Shown: positions 35,494 to 44,242 of the stretch, in pieces
How the letters are laid out: each line of letters starts with the position of its first letter
Numbering within the stretch: the first letter of the stretch is position 1
Source of the DNA: Methanomethylovorans hollandica DSM 15978
GTDB lineage: Archaea; Halobacteriota; Methanosarcinia; Methanosarcinales; Methanosarcinaceae
Length of the DNA stretch: 64,000 nt
Direction of reading: 5' to 3'
NCBI RefSeq assembly: GCF_000328665.1
Contig: NC_019977.1
Coordinates: forward strand, 1,604,011-1,668,010
Position numbers and translations under genes: made by a program
The notes under the pieces: generated by a model
Database searches by the model: none
What the model saw: the letters and a program-made list of their open reading frames with translations, nothing else
Told to the model about the DNA's origin: nothing

Positions 35494-36732
35494 ATGATAC
35501 TGCCAGTTGTCGTCCTTTGCCTTGTATTTCTTTTAACGATCATCCGACAGATAGGCAACATAAGGCTTGATCTGTGGCAGATAATGGGCCTTGGGGCCCT
35601 TGCTGTATTGCTCACCGGCCAGATCTCCATCCCGGAGGCTATAGAAGCTATCAATCCGGATATAATGTTATTCCTTTTTGGCGTGTTCGCCATTGGACAA
35701 GCCCTGGAAACCAGTGGTTATCTCTCCCTTGTTTCCTATAATTTCTTTAAAAATGCAAAGAACATGGATGCCATCATCCTGTACGTGCTTTTTGGCATGG
35801 GTTTCGCATCAGCTTTCCTCATGAACGATACTTTGGCAATAATCGGTACTCCTGTAGTGCTCTTGCTTGCAAGGCAACATCAGATCGATCCAAAGGTGCT
35901 CCTGCTTGCACTGGCTTTTGCTGTAACTACAGGCAGTGTTGCAAGCCCGATAGGCAATCCCCAGAATCTTCTCATAGCAATGAACGGCGGTATAAAAGAC
36001 CCTTTTGTGGTCTTTGCACGATACCTACTGCTGCCGACCACAGTTAACCTAATAGCTGCATACCTTGTGCTCAAGTTCTTTTTCAGGGAGCATTTTTCTG
36101 CAGCTGTCCTGAACCATTCAGAACCTCAGACAAGCGATCCTAAACTCGCCAGCTTGTCCCGACTCTCGCTTGTCTTGTTCGTATTGCTGGTGTGTGCAAA
36201 GATCCTCGTGCAATTGCTGTCTATTCCCTTTGACTTCAGACTGACGTATATTGCTCTGATAGCTGCTATCCCGGTGCTTGTTCTGAGCAGCCGCAGATAT
36301 GAACTGGTCAAAAGAATGGATTGGCACACCTTGGTTTTTTTTGCGGCTATGTTCATACTCATGGAAAGTGTGTGGAACTCAGGATTTTTCCAGGGTTTTC
36401 TGACGGATACGCAACAAAGTATCGTTTCGATCTCCATGGTCTTAAGCGTAAGTGTCATCCTGAGCCAGTTCATCTCTAACGTACCGCTCGTAGCTCTGTA
36501 CTTACCTATCCTGTCCCATGCTTCAGTGGATACAGGAGGATTGCTGGCGCTTGCTGCAGGCAGTACCATTGCAGGCAATCTCTCTATCCTGGGTGCAGCA
36601 AGCAATGTGATCATCATCCATAATGCTGAGAAAAAAGGCAATGTAACACTCACTTTCATGGAATTCTTCAAGATAGGGGTACCGCTGACAATTATCCAGA
36701 CCTGCGTCTATTGGTTTTTCTTGTCCTTGTAG
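35494..36732 (+). CDS. SLC13/ArsB-type anion transporter, 412 aa
   Basis: Membrane protein with about 11 helices of the ion transporter superfamily. Typical motifs: DIMLFLFGVFAIGQALETSG, FLMNDTLAIIGTPVVLLLAR and SPIGNPQNLLIAMNG in the first half, and SNVPLVALYLPIL and GNLSILGAASNVIIIHNAE in the second. Substrates in this group include arsenite, citrate and sodium-coupled dicarboxylates, so the substrate is open. The start is uncertain: the ATG at 35494 gives a membrane helix at once; a TTG at 35446 is possible. Confidence 0.88.
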   Translation: MILPVVVLCLVFLLTIIRQIGNIRLDLWQIMGLGALAVLLTGQISIPEAIEAINPDIMLFLFGVFAIGQALETSGYLSLVSYNFFKNAKNMDAIILYVLFGMGFASAFLMNDTLAIIGTPVVLLLARQHQIDPKVLLLALAFAVTTGSVASPIGNPQNLLIAMNGGIKDPFVVFARYLLLPTTVNLIAAYLVLKFFFREHFSAAVLNHSEPQTSDPKLASLSRLSLVLFVLLVCAKILVQLLSIPFDFRLTYIALIAAIPVLVLSSRRYELVKRMDWHTLVFFAAMFILMESVWNSGFFQGFLTDTQQSIVSISMVLSVSVILSQFISNVPLVALYLPILSHASVDTGGLLALAAGSTIAGNLSILGAASNVIIIHNAEKKGNVTLTFMEFFKIGVPLTIIQTCVYWFFLSL

Positions 36733-36797
36733 CTTTCTTGTATTTGCCGTTCTCTCTTACTTGTAAAGATCCGATGCCATTGCTCCTGAGGTACAGA

Positions 36798-37139
36798 TCA
36801 GCATCTCGGATCCATGAGATAAGTTCTGAATACAGCCCTTGCCTTTTCCTCTCCAAGCGTTTTAACTACCAGATCCACGAATACCTGCATGTAGTCGGGA
36901 GGCACACAGCCAAGGCTCTCACTACCATTTTCGATAAGTAAAAGCAAATATTGCAGGTCTTCTGTGCTGAGTTTTTCCAGCCTTTCCCTGAAATCATTTT
37001 CATTTGTGGCAAAATGGTTGGCAAGAGGGGGAAGTAGAGATCTGTAAGGAGCACCCGAACCTGCACAATCCAGACCTTTACATTCCGGAGCTAGTTGTTT
37101 CAATATATCTATATCCTTTTGTGAGAGTTCCCTTGGCAT
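36798..37139 (-). CDS. Conserved archaeal protein of unknown function, 113 aa
   Basis: A small acidic helical protein opening MPRELSQKDIDILKQLAPEC with a CKGLDCAGSGAPY motif and the later element LEKLSTEDLQYLLLLIENG. Helices and three Cys residues are visible but no known domain. The ATG at 37139 follows an AGGAAG box; the longer frame to 37190 is less likely. Confidence 0.65.
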   Translation of the reverse strand: MPRELSQKDIDILKQLAPECKGLDCAGSGAPYRSLLPPLANHFATNENDFRERLEKLSTEDLQYLLLLIENGSESLGCVPPDYMQVFVDLVVKTLGEEKARAVFRTYLMDPRC

Positions 37140-37301
37140 TTTTATATCTTCCTGTCTTACCTTGATCTTCTGGTCAACATATGATCTCAATGTTATTTAT
37201 CCTTATATATTATGTTTAGAGTAAGAATAATTATATAATGTAACTATTGATTAACAATGTCAGAAGATATTGAAAGCTAGGTTAATCTGGAGGTTACTCT
37301 T

Positions 37302-37640
37302 ATGTACAAAAATGTTCAAGCCCTTTCGTCAAGATTATTCCGTCCATGCAGAGTATCTCATAGATAGAATACTAGAAAATCTGGCCCCATGTTTCAACAA
37401 ACTGCCTGCACCCGTTGTATATGGCTTTTCTGTTGTAAGTCTTTCAGAAAATGAAAACCGGATAAGAGAGTTCAGCAGCTTGCCTCTGGCGAGATAATTC
37501 TCAAAGCAACGGATGGTTACCTTGATCTTAAGGCATCGCACGGCGGATGTAAGTATGCAGAACATAGCCCACTTGCATCAAAAGCTGATCCTGAGAGTGT
37601 AACAGCTACTTACCGCAAGGGTTACTGGAAGTGGTCATAA
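37302..37640 (+). pseudogene. Frameshifted small gene
   Basis: An ATG at 37302 with a GGAGG box 8 nt upstream opens a frame that stops after 21 codons (MYKNVQALSSRLFRPC). The coding signal then moves to a second frame (AEYLIDRILENLAPCFNKLP, then PVVYGFSVVSLSENE) and to a third (KRVQQLASGEIILKATDGYL, then LKASHGGCKYAEHSPLA) which ends at the TAA of 37638-37640. Two frameshifts would join them into one protein of about 110 aa. No family is recognised. Confidence 0.4.
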
Positions 37641-37780
37641 AGACATTCAGCTTTGATAAGACAGTGTTGTGGACATCGAATAGAACATTTCACTTAGATA
37701 ATAAATTATTTTTCAGAAACAAATATTTGGGAAATAAAGGATATACTTTTCAGACAAGAATTTATAGAAAATTTTTCCCC

Positions 37781-37841
37781 ATATATAAGTCAAATCCATC
37801 ATTAAAAACAATTATATATAGGCAGAATAATGGAGGTAGGC
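37781..37841 (+). promoter_or_regulatory. Promoter and ribosome binding site of the mrp operon
   Basis: ATATATAAG at 37781-37789 is a good TATA box, with a second AT-rich element ATTATATATAGG near 37810-37820. A GGAGG box lies 5 nt before the mrpA ATG at 37842. The rest of the 650-nt stretch before mrpA holds only the frameshifted gene noted separately. Confidence 0.5.
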
Positions 37842-40208
37842 ATGGACCCATTCATACTGATAACATTGGCTGTATTCCTGCCATTTTTACTGGCCGTTGC
37901 CGTGCCAGCAGTAGAAAAGCTGATCAAACACAGAGTTGGCTGGTTTGCTACACTCGTTGCTTTCATAAGCTTTCTGCTGGTTATCAGTATTTCTCCCCTT
38001 GTGATGCATGGGGAAAATTTCCAGGCATCTGTGGAATGGCTTCCCTCAATGGGAGTAGAATATAGTATATATGTGGATGGCCTGAGCGTTCTTTTCGGTA
38101 TAATTATCACGGGTATAGGCATAATAATTATGTTCTACTCGAATGGGTACATGGGTCACAAGGAAGACCTGCCAAGGTACTACCAATGGCTTCTACTGTT
38201 CATGGGTTCCATGCTGGGAATGGTATTTGCCGCTAATACGATCATGCTCTTTGTCTTCTGGGAACTTACCAGCATCACATCTTTCATGCTCATCGGCTAC
38301 TGGAGGAACAAACCTCAGTCCGTGTATGGTGCGACGAAATCTTTGTTAGTGACAGCTGCAGGCGGACTTTTCATGCTTGCGGGCTTCATCGTGTTGCGTG
38401 CTATTACAGGCACCTTTGATATACCCACCATTCTGCAGAACGAAACACTGATAACAATGGTGAAAGGCCATGAATTGTTCCTTGCAGCTCTTATATTGAT
38501 ATTTATCGGAGCAGCATCAAAATCCGCTCAGGGTCCTTTCTATATATGGCTTCCCAATGCGATGGAAGCACCAACTCCTGTAAGCGCTTTTCTGCACTCT
38601 GCCACCATGGTAAAAGCCGGTATATATCTGGTAGCCAGGATACACCCCATATTTTCCGGAACAGAGGCCTGGTTTATACTTGTCAGCGGCACTGGAATGA
38701 TCACAATGCTGGCAGCAGGTTTCCTGGCTTTCAGGCAGACCGATATAAAAGCAATACTTGCGTATTCCACCATCAGCCAACTGGCATATATTATGGCCAT
38801 GTATGGATATACTACCTATCAGGAGCCAGGCATAGGAGTTGCTGCTGCAACCTTCCACCTGCTTAACCATGCAACGTTCAAAGCATGCCTGTTCCTTGTG
38901 GCAGGTATCGTTGCACATGAAGCTGCTACCCGTGATATCACACGGCTTGGCGGATTGCGGCACGAAATGCCCATCACGTTCATTATTGCCACGATAGGTG
39001 CCCTTTCCATGGCGGGAGTACCACCATTAAATGGTTTTTTGAGCAAGGAAATGTTCTATGAATCTTCCATTGAGATGGGACATGCGCTGGGAAGTCCTTT
39101 TACTTTCATTATCCCTGCGATTGCAGTTGCCGGCGGAGTATTCACTTTTGCATATTCTATAAAGTTCATAGCAGCTATTTTCCTGGGCAAGCGCCCTGAA
39201 AAAGGTATACCGCCCCATATTCATGATCCTTCGCTCATCATGATCCTTCCGGCAGCCTTCCTTGCCGGCCTTATCATTATCTTCGGGCTTGTGCCATCCA
39301 TAGCCGTACAAAATCTCATAGAACCTGCGGCATCTTCAATAATGATGGAAGCCCAGCATCTGCATGTACAGCTCTGGCATGGACTGACAGGCTCTCTGGC
39401 AATGACCGTAGTGACATTCCTGCTGGGCATCGCAGTGTACACAAAATATGACCGTATAGCAGAATGGCAGAACAGCTTTAACCGTAAATATCCGATGATC
39501 AGTGTCAATTACGTATACGATAGCCTTGTGAACAATGCAGGGGACACTTTGAAAGGCTTCTCTTCTTTCATGCAGCCAGGTAGTGTCAAGAGATATGTGG
39601 TTGCACTTCTTATCCTGATGGTCGTATTATTTGCCATACCTTTCCTGAAACTTTCAGCAGGTTTTGCACCGACATTGAACTTAAACCTGGAGCCATACGA
39701 ATTAGTGGTATTTTTCTTCATGATAATGGCTGCTGTGGGAGCAGCGGTGTTGCCCAAATATTTGCCGGCAGTGATCTCCCTTTCAGCCCTGGGGTACCTC
39801 GTAAGCTTACTTTTCATATACCTGTCGGCTCCGGACCTTGCACTTACCCAGGTATTGGTAGAAACCCTTTCCACTATAATCTTCCTGTTTGCTATTGTCA
39901 AGATCCCTCAGACCTTTAAGGAGCATATATCTCCATCCCTGTTCATGCGAGATGCTCTTATAGCAGTATCTGTGGCTTCTGTAGTATTTATTTTGCTGTT
40001 GAGTGCAACACAAGGCATCATTGCGCCCTTTGAGTCGCTTTCTTACTACTTTATAGAAAAGGCATTACCTCTTGCAGGCGGTCATAATATTGTCAACGTG
40101 ATAATCGTGGATTTCAGAGGATATGATACATTAGGAGAGATAGCTGTCATGTGTCTTGCTGCTCTTGGAGTTTATAATCTTATACACAGCAGAGGTGAGA
40201 GCCAATGA
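37842..40208 (+). CDS. mrpA: Mrp Na+/H+ antiporter subunit A, 788 aa
   Basis: Largest membrane subunit of the multisubunit Na+/H+ antiporter, related to complex I subunit NuoL with a C-terminal part like MbhD/MbhE. It shows the proton-channel Glu in LFVFWELTSITSFMLIGYW, the Lys-containing GAASKSAQGPFYIWLPNAME followed by SAFLHSATMVKAG, and LNHATFKACLFLVAG. In Methanosarcina the complex helps to adapt the sodium gradient to ATP synthesis during acetate growth; here its role is inferred from that. It is the first of seven coupled genes. Confidence 0.95.
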   Translation: MDPFILITLAVFLPFLLAVAVPAVEKLIKHRVGWFATLVAFISFLLVISISPLVMHGENFQASVEWLPSMGVEYSIYVDGLSVLFGIIITGIGIIIMFYSNGYMGHKEDLPRYYQWLLLFMGSMLGMVFAANTIMLFVFWELTSITSFMLIGYWRNKPQSVYGATKSLLVTAAGGLFMLAGFIVLRAITGTFDIPTILQNETLITMVKGHELFLAALILIFIGAASKSAQGPFYIWLPNAMEAPTPVSAFLHSATMVKAGIYLVARIHPIFSGTEAWFILVSGTGMITMLAAGFLAFRQTDIKAILAYSTISQLAYIMAMYGYTTYQEPGIGVAAATFHLLNHATFKACLFLVAGIVAHEAATRDITRLGGLRHEMPITFIIATIGALSMAGVPPLNGFLSKEMFYESSIEMGHALGSPFTFIIPAIAVAGGVFTFAYSIKFIAAIFLGKRPEKGIPPHIHDPSLIMILPAAFLAGLIIIFGLVPSIAVQNLIEPAASSIMMEAQHLHVQLWHGLTGSLAMTVVTFLLGIAVYTKYDRIAEWQNSFNRKYPMISVNYVYDSLVNNAGDTLKGFSSFMQPGSVKRYVVALLILMVVLFAIPFLKLSAGFAPTLNLNLEPYELVVFFFMIMAAVGAAVLPKYLPAVISLSALGYLVSLLFIYLSAPDLALTQVLVETLSTIIFLFAIVKIPQTFKEHISPSLFMRDALIAVSVASVVFILLLSATQGIIAPFESLSYYFIEKALPLAGGHNIVNVIIVDFRGYDTLGEIAVMCLAALGVYNLIHSRGESQ

Positions 40209-40621
40209 CCACAGTGATAACAAAAATGATCACAAGGATATGCTTACCATTAGTGATACTATTTTCCATATCATTATTGTTGGCCGGACATAACAATCCG
40301 GGCGGAGGGTTTATAGGAGGCGTCATGTTCGCGTCTATTATAGCCCTTGCTTATGTAGTATACGGACTTGAAACCATTAAAAGATCATTCAATCCGGATT
40401 GGGGCAAGTGGTTCGGTTTCGGATTAGTTCTGGCATCATTCACAGCTTTTGCCGCCCTTCCTTTTGGACATAATTTCTTTAGGAGTGCAGTAGAGTTTGT
40501 ACATATTCCCCTGATAGGGGAGATCGAACTGGTCTCTGCTGGCTTATTTGATATAGGGGTGTATTTTGTGGTGATCGGTTCTTTGCTTAGTATATTCCAG
40601 ATGGTTGGTGAGGACAAATGA
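40205..40621 (+). CDS. mrpB: Mrp antiporter subunit B, 138 aa
   Basis: Membrane subunit of the MnhB type with four helices. The motif LLAGHNNPGGGFIGGVMFAS near residues 22-41 is diagnostic. It overlaps mrpA by ATGA. Confidence 0.95.
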   Translation: MTTVITKMITRICLPLVILFSISLLLAGHNNPGGGFIGGVMFASIIALAYVVYGLETIKRSFNPDWGKWFGFGLVLASFTAFAALPFGHNFFRSAVEFVHIPLIGEIELVSAGLFDIGVYFVVIGSLLSIFQMVGEDK

Positions 40622-41034
40622 ATAACACATTGCTATCCCTTACTATAGCTATACTTTTCGGGATAGGTACTTTTCTTATCCTGCGCAGAGACATTGTAAA
40701 AGTCATCATCGGCTTGAGCATAATGTCCCATGCAGTGAACTTGCTCATAGTATCTGTAGGAGTATTCAGCGGTAAAGATGTACCAATAATCACTCAGCAT
40801 GAAGTGGAGTCTACAAACACAATTTTCAGTGATTCTCTGCAAAGTGGTGTGCTTGCCCCTTTATTGAACGGAACTGAAACTACGCAGTTCGTGGACCCGC
40901 TGGTGCAGGCCCTGGTATTGACGGCTATCGTCATCAGCCTTGCAACAACAGCCGTGATTATTATACTTGCATATCGTATTCATGAAGAATATGGTACCAC
41001 TGATATACAAAAACTAAAGAGGTTGTGGGGATGA
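40618..41034 (+). CDS. mrpC: Mrp antiporter subunit C, 138 aa
   Basis: NuoK-like membrane subunit. Motifs: LRRDIVKVIIGLSIMSHAVN near residues 22-41, and DPLVQALVLTAIVISLATTA near 94-113. A periplasm-facing stretch between helices 2 and 3 is longer than in bacterial MrpC. It overlaps both neighbours by 4 nt. Confidence 0.95.
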   Translation: MNNTLLSLTIAILFGIGTFLILRRDIVKVIIGLSIMSHAVNLLIVSVGVFSGKDVPIITQHEVESTNTIFSDSLQSGVLAPLLNGTETTQFVDPLVQALVLTAIVISLATTAVIIILAYRIHEEYGTTDIQKLKRLWG

Positions 41035-42569
41035 GTTCGATGATCCATCATTTCCCTATTCTGCTTATAGCAATACCCATACTTACAGCGGCTCTCACAA
41101 TGATGCTGCGCTCAAGGTCGAAGCTGCAGGCGGGACTGAGCGTCCTTGCATCATTTTCACTTGTAATTATAAGCTTGTTGTTGCTGATAGAAGTATGGAG
41201 ATCAGGGATACAAGTCTATGAAGTTGGGGAATGGGGCAAATATGGGATCATGCTTGTGGCAGATCTGCTCAGTGCAGGCATGGTGGTAATGAGTGCAGGC
41301 GTGTCTTTCCTTTCACTCATATATTCCCTGGACTACATTGAGAAACGTTCATTGCCCACATATTATCCCCTGTTCAACCTGCTGATAGCCGGTTTGCATG
41401 GTTCCTTCCTTACAGGGGACATTTTCAACCTGTTCGTTTTCTTTGAAGTACTATTACTCTCATCCTGTGGACTTGTAATGGCACTTGAAAAGGGTGGAGT
41501 TACAAAAAGTTCAGACAAGCTGGAAGCAACGTTCAAATACCTTATTCTGAACATGCTAGGCTCTTTCCTTATGCTGATAGCTGTTTCAGCTTTATATGCA
41601 ACCACAGGTACCCTGAACATGGCAGATATATCGGTGAAACTTAGCGCCATGCAGGCAGCGGGCAATCTTCCCTGGCATGTGTTTGCCATAGGTCTTCTGT
41701 TTATAGTTGTATTTGGTAACAAGGCAGCCATATTCCCATTACATTACTGGCTACCCGATGTGCATCCCACAGCACCTTCCCCTATAAGCGCCATGCTAAG
41801 TGGCGTACTTATAAAGGTAGGAGTGTACGGCATGCTCAGAGTATTCTTCTACATATTTACAGACTTACTGGGCATGTTCCAGCCCATAATAATAGTGCTT
41901 GCATTGTTCACAATAGGCATCGGAGCTGCATCGGCAGTTGCACAGACAGATGTAAAGAGATTGCTGGCTTATTCCAGTGTTAGTCAGATAGGCTATGTGT
42001 TCTTAGGTATTGGTTTCGGAAGTGCGGGAGCCATCGCAGCATCCCTTGTGTACCTGGTCAATCATGCTATCGCAAAATCATTGTTGTTCCTTACTTCAGG
42101 AGGTATCATACATCATGCAGGTACTCGCGATATGAGCAAGATGGGAGGTATGGCCAATAGTTCTCCTTTCATGGCCGCAGCTTTCCTGATAGGCAGCATG
42201 TCGATAGCGGGACTGCCTCCCATGGGAGGTTTCATCTCCAAGTTTTCCCTGTTCGATGCTGGTCTTATTGGACAACACTACACAGAAATTGCAATTGCGC
42301 TGCTGTTCGCTGTATTTTCGCTGTTCTATATGTTCAGGGCATGGTTGCTTATGTTCTGGGGTGAGAAAAGAGATGTAAAGATACATGGAGAATACTCACA
42401 GCACGGTAGCTCTCCCCTGATATATCTGCCAATTGCCATTCTGGCCCTGACGGTTCTGGTCCTGGGCCTTTATGCAGAACCTTTGTTTTCCCTGGCTCAG
42501 GCAACTGCAGTGCAGATACTTGACCCCCAGCCATACATAGATGCTGTAATGACAAGGGTGGTAAGATGA
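41031..42569 (+). CDS. mrpD: Mrp antiporter subunit D, 512 aa
   Basis: Antiporter-like subunit related to complex I NuoM/NuoN with about 14 helices. The channel Glu lies in NLFVFFEVLLLSSCGLVM, and the Lys/His line in VFGNKAAIFPLHYWLPDVHP and SAMLSGVLIKVGVYGM. The ATG at 41031 forms an ATGA overlap with mrpC; a GTG two codons earlier is less likely. Confidence 0.95.
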   Translation: MSSMIHHFPILLIAIPILTAALTMMLRSRSKLQAGLSVLASFSLVIISLLLLIEVWRSGIQVYEVGEWGKYGIMLVADLLSAGMVVMSAGVSFLSLIYSLDYIEKRSLPTYYPLFNLLIAGLHGSFLTGDIFNLFVFFEVLLLSSCGLVMALEKGGVTKSSDKLEATFKYLILNMLGSFLMLIAVSALYATTGTLNMADISVKLSAMQAAGNLPWHVFAIGLLFIVVFGNKAAIFPLHYWLPDVHPTAPSPISAMLSGVLIKVGVYGMLRVFFYIFTDLLGMFQPIIIVLALFTIGIGAASAVAQTDVKRLLAYSSVSQIGYVFLGIGFGSAGAIAASLVYLVNHAIAKSLLFLTSGGIIHHAGTRDMSKMGGMANSSPFMAAAFLIGSMSIAGLPPMGGFISKFSLFDAGLIGQHYTEIAIALLFAVFSLFYMFRAWLLMFWGEKRDVKIHGEYSQHGSSPLIYLPIAILALTVLVLGLYAEPLFSLAQATAVQILDPQPYIDAVMTRVVR

Positions 42570-43060
42570 AAAAATACATTCCTCTGGCAGCTATATTTGG
42601 AGTGATATGGTGCTTAATTCATGGCACTATCGATCTGAATAACTTTATATTTGGTTTCCTGCTCGGCCTGCTTACCATAAGGCCTTTCAGATTCCTTTAC
42701 AAGCCTGAAGAGAACTTCAAATTATTATCTCCGCCAAACCGTATAATTTCGATCATAAGGTATTTTATGGTCCTTATTAAGGAGATAATTAAAGCCAACA
42801 TAGTGGTGGCTAAGGTCGTAACAAAACCAAAGATAGATATAAAACCGGGAATCATTGCAGTTCCCATCAGATGCAAGACCGATCTGGGCATCACCGGGAT
42901 CGCAAATACAATAACCCTCACCCCAGGTACAATTACGGTAGATATATCAGATGACCATTCAATGCTCTATGTGCACTGCCTCGATGCATCTGATCCTGCA
43001 GCCGTATGTGCATCTATACGTGATGATCTTGAAAAATATATACTGGAGGCTTTCGAATGA
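42566..43060 (+). CDS. mrpE: Mrp antiporter subunit E, 164 aa
   Basis: MnhE-type subunit with two N-terminal helices and a cytosolic C-terminal domain. The motif NTITLTPGTITVDISDDHSM lies around residues 111-130, and LYVHCLDA after it. It overlaps both neighbours by ATGA. Confidence 0.94.
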   Translation: MKKYIPLAAIFGVIWCLIHGTIDLNNFIFGFLLGLLTIRPFRFLYKPEENFKLLSPPNRIISIIRYFMVLIKEIIKANIVVAKVVTKPKIDIKPGIIAVPIRCKTDLGITGIANTITLTPGTITVDISDDHSMLYVHCLDASDPAAVCASIRDDLEKYILEAFE

Positions 43061-43320
43061 TCAGTTTACTGGATTTCTCCCTGATATTCATGGTGCTTGC
43101 ATTCATACCATGCATGTATCGTATAATCAAAGGCCCCACTATCCCTGACAGGGTAGTGGCCCTGGATGCCATGACAACTGTGATAATAGTCATGCTTGGG
43201 GCCTATTCTTACGATAAAGGCTCAGCCTTTTTCATGGACGTAGCCCTGGTGCTGGCAGTGATATCTTTCGTAGGTACTGTGACCATTTCAAAATACCTTG
43301 ATGAAGGAGTGGTCTTATGA
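43057..43320 (+). CDS. mrpF: Mrp antiporter subunit F, 87 aa
   Basis: Small three-helix subunit. The motif CMYRIIKGPTIPDRVVALDA near residues 19-38 and the later FMDVALVLAVISFVGTVTIS are diagnostic. It overlaps both neighbours by ATGA. Confidence 0.94.
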   Translation: MISLLDFSLIFMVLAFIPCMYRIIKGPTIPDRVVALDAMTTVIIVMLGAYSYDKGSAFFMDVALVLAVISFVGTVTISKYLDEGVVL

Positions 43321-43682
43321 GCATAGTAGGTATATTCAGCATGATAATGAACATCCTGAGCGACATAGTGCTGCTGATAGGCCTAGTTTTCGTATTCCTT
43401 GGTATGCTGGGCCTGATGCGCATGCCTGACGTGTACAACCGTCTGCATACGACTTCCAAGATAGGTACGGTCGGAGCCTTCGGAGTAATGCTGAGCATCC
43501 TCATGAGAGCAGGTTTCACACCTATAGGTATCAAAGCTATTACCGTGGGTCTGTTCTTACTCCTTACAGCTCCTATTGCAGCTCACATGATCACAAGAGC
43601 AGCGCACAGGCATGGAGTAGGATTATGTAAGGAATCTGTTATAGATGAGTATGGAAAAGCATGCGAGAGATGTAAAAAGTAA
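43317..43682 (+). CDS. mrpG: Mrp antiporter subunit G, 121 aa
   Basis: Three-helix subunit of the MnhG type with the motif GMLGLMRMPDVYNRLHTTSK followed by GTVGAFGVMLSI. It is the last gene of the operon; T-rich runs at about 43691-43712 right after it could end transcription. Confidence 0.94.
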   Translation: MSIVGIFSMIMNILSDIVLLIGLVFVFLGMLGLMRMPDVYNRLHTTSKIGTVGAFGVMLSILMRAGFTPIGIKAITVGLFLLLTAPIAAHMITRAAHRHGVGLCKESVIDEYGKACERCKK

Positions 43683-43690
43683 TACCCATA

Positions 43691-43712
43691 TTTCATTTCT
43701 TTTATTTTTTAT
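43691..43712 (+). terminator. T-rich tract after mrpG
   Basis: The sequence TTTCATTTCTTTTATTTTTT directly after the mrpG stop is of the kind that ends archaeal transcripts. No stem is needed or seen. Confidence 0.4.
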
Positions 43713-43877
43713 TTAAAATATACATATATGCTTGAAAAATGTATACACATTTGATTGATCTTGTCGGATTTTTCATAATCGTTGACCCGATGAGAACATA
43801 GCAAAATCAGTATAACAAGTAAAATACAGTATGAAACATTAATCCACACAAATTGAGATCCACTGCATTATAATCAT

Positions 43878-43940
43878 GTGAGCGGGTTGGGGAGTGGGGG
43901 TTAGTGTGGGAGTGGGGTTAAAAATGTTGTACCCGCTCAC
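43878..43940. repeat. 10-bp inverted repeat enclosing a G-rich loop
   Basis: GTGAGCGGGT (43878-43887) and ACCCGCTCAC (43931-43940) are exact inverted repeats. The 43-nt loop holds four G runs of 4, 5, 3 and 4 (43889-43892, 43896-43900, 43908-43910, 43914-43917) spaced so that a G-quadruplex could form. It stands alone between the mrp operon and the promoter of the RuBisCO-like gene. The 560-nt gap has no protein gene. Confidence 0.85.
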
Positions 43941-43962
43941 TTGGCCTTTGATAGGAACTAAT

Positions 43963-44242
43963 GATATATATACTTTCTCTTCACTGGATATCCGTAGTCT
44001 TACTTTATACTTTGCGCTTTAAATCTGATGGTAGAATCTGGTTCTATATATTGGAACTGTTGCGTTCCTGAACATTTCTGCATTACCAGGATGTGGCAAT
44101 TGATCTAATATACATGCTGATACATTTACATAATGCTTATTGCATGACCTCCCCTATATGTGATATGGGCACTACCCTTTATGTCATTGATATTTATTTG
44201 TATTACCCATGTTTTTTATTTCAGTATAAAGGTAGGATAGGA
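43963..44242 (+). promoter_or_regulatory. Promoter and long leader of the RuBisCO-like gene
   Basis: GATATATATAC at 43963-43973 is a strong TATA box; transcription would begin near 44000, leaving about 240 nt of leader. The leader contains two short hairpins: TAGAA/TTCTA (44032-44046) and GGAAC/GTTCC (44053-44068). A GGTAGGA box precedes the ATG at 44243. The frame is open upstream of this ATG to 44093, but that stretch reads like non-coding sequence. Confidence 0.45.

Noticed and set aside
44093-44242. Upstream extension of the RuBisCO-like gene by 50 codons
   Set aside because: The extension is full of aromatic and Cys residues with no family match, while the ATG at 44243 has a GGTAGGA box and matches the known N-terminus of form III proteins.
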